Shown in pieces: positions 25,608-26,397 of a stretch of DNA of 26,397 bases (position 1 is its first letter; every line of letters begins with the position of its first letter). The notes beneath the pieces are model-generated. The model ran no database searches, was not told the DNA's origin, and worked only from the letters and a program-made list of their open reading frames with translations. The translations under genes were made by a program, and so were the position numbers. This DNA comes from Akkermansiaceae bacterium UBA4145 (GTDB lineage Bacteria; Verrucomicrobiota; Verrucomicrobiia; Verrucomicrobiales; Akkermansiaceae). The stretch lies in the NCBI GenBank assembly GCA_002380675.1, contig DFWB01000049.1, positions 2,971-29,367 of the forward strand, written 5' to 3'.

Positions 25608-26397
25608 ATGGCCCGACTTCAGCAGCTCCTGTCCGCTGCCCTGTTCCTGCTGCTTTCTGGCAGCTCCGGAGGAACTCTCGTATCGGGCACCCTCGCCGAG
25701 GGAACAAAATGGGAAACCCCCTATTATGTCGTCAAGGGCCCCAAGCCCGGCCCTACTGTTTTTCTGACTGGCGGCCTGCACGGGAACGAACCGTCCGGGG
25801 CCCTGGCCGCGGAACAAATTCGCCATTGGGCCATTCTCAAGGGTCGCCTCGTGGTGCTGCCGCGAGCCAACCAACCCGGACTCAGGGCCGGAACACGCCA
25901 CCTGCCGGAACTGCCCCGGGAAAAGGCGGACCTGAACCGCAACTTCCCCCGAACTGATGCCGAGAACGAGGCCTCTTCCCTGATCGGCAGGGAAATTTGG
26001 AGGCTCGCACAGGAATCCAAGCCAGAATGGGTGATCGATCTCCACGAGGGATATCACTTTCACCAGATCCAATCCAAGTCCGTCGGTTCTACCGTTCTCG
26101 CGTCTCGCCCGGGCGATCAGCGTACCCGCCCATTCGTCTCCAGAATGCTGGCCACTGTCAATACAACCGTTGAAGATCCCAGGAAGCACTTCGTCCCCCT
26201 GAGAGGAACCGCCAATGGCAGCCTCACCCGTGCCGCGGCGGAACGCCTCGGGGCCAACTCCTTGATCCTGGAGACTACCACCAAAGAGCAACCACTTTCA
26301 CTTCGCGCCCGCCAGCACAGGCTGATGGTGCGAACCCTCTTCCAAGACATCGGAATACTCGGGGCGGACGCTCCTACCCTGACCCACCCCCGGGACC
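25608..26397 (+). CDS. Exported M14 / succinylglutamate desuccinylase-aspartoacylase-like zinc hydrolase, 3' end missing
   Basis: The frame is open from ATG 25608 to the window end (263 codons plus one base), with no stop. Residues about 1-20 (MARLQQLLSAALFLLLSGSS) form a signal peptide. Zinc-site and catalytic motifs are all visible: HGNEPSG with His58 and Glu61, LNRNFP with Arg111-Asn112, DLHEG with His146, and ILETTTKE with Glu222 as the likely catalytic base. These define the carboxypeptidase M14 / AstE-AspA superfamily, which cleaves C-terminal amino acids or N-acyl groups from amino acids. Export makes a role on peptidoglycan peptides or acylated extracellular compounds more likely than arginine catabolism. 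It follows the binding-protein gene by 67 bases and is probably in the same operon. The 3' end is beyond the window. Confidence 0.85.
   Translation, partial: MARLQQLLSAALFLLLSGSSGGTLVSGTLAEGTKWETPYYVVKGPKPGPTVFLTGGLHGNEPSGALAAEQIRHWAILKGRLVVLPRANQPGLRAGTRHLPELPREKADLNRNFPRTDAENEASSLIGREIWRLAQESKPEWVIDLHEGYHFHQIQSKSVGSTVLASRPGDQRTRPFVSRMLATVNTTVEDPRKHFVPLRGTANGSLTRAAAERLGANSLILETTTKEQPLSLRARQHRLMVRTLFQDIGILGADAPTLTHPRD

Overview
The window is 26.4 kb, gene-dense, about 57% GC by eye, and every gene I can support lies on the + strand. The protein content points to the Planctomycetota-Verrucomicrobiota (PVC) group, most likely a Verrucomicrobiales-type bacterium. It carries planctomycete-type cytochrome proteins (DUF1549/DUF1553 and DUF1587-1595-1592-1588-1585), their Tat-exported partners (DUF1501, DUF1552), a ThuA/PVC-propeller fusion, formylglycine-type sulfatases, and a giant lamin-tail/CotH surface protein. 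The assignment is inferred from gene families; there is no rRNA or marker gene here.

Layout: (1) 1-1440, 3' part of an exported sulfatase. (2) 1607-6859, a 1750-residue exported lamin-tail/CotH/chitobiase-like protein. (3) 6999-11569, a translationally coupled pair, heme protein (DUF1549-LamG-DUF1553) plus Tat-exported DUF1501. (4) 11675-14842, a ThuA + beta-propeller + helical-repeat fusion. (5) 15059-16480, a second sulfatase with an altered active-site motif. (6) 16666-17955, a MetY-type O-acetylhomoserine sulfhydrylase with a potentially structured leader. (7) 18019-18795, an SDR oxidoreductase. (8) 18896-22815, a second coupled pair, heme protein (DUF1592 set) plus Tat-exported DUF1552. 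(9) 22936-26397, an RbsC-like permease with an inserted soluble domain, an RbsB-like lipoprotein, and an exported M14/aspartoacylase-type hydrolase cut by the window end. No gap exceeds 300 bases.

Most products have export signals (Sec, Tat or lipoprotein), so the region looks like a periplasmic or surface toolkit for handling sulfated or decorated polymers or sugars: sulfatases and a hydrolase remove substituents, the heme and propeller proteins presumably do redox chemistry on sugars, and the ABC components import a small product. This joint role is inference; each PVC heme/partner pair is a widespread family of unknown function. Only the SDR and MetY look cytoplasmic.

The least explained elements are the two parallel heme-protein/Tat-protein modules, the heme-free ThuA-propeller fusion, the permease with an extra alpha/beta domain, the CHLSR sulfatase, and the leader before metY. 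There are no tRNA, rRNA, CRISPR, IS or phage signatures.
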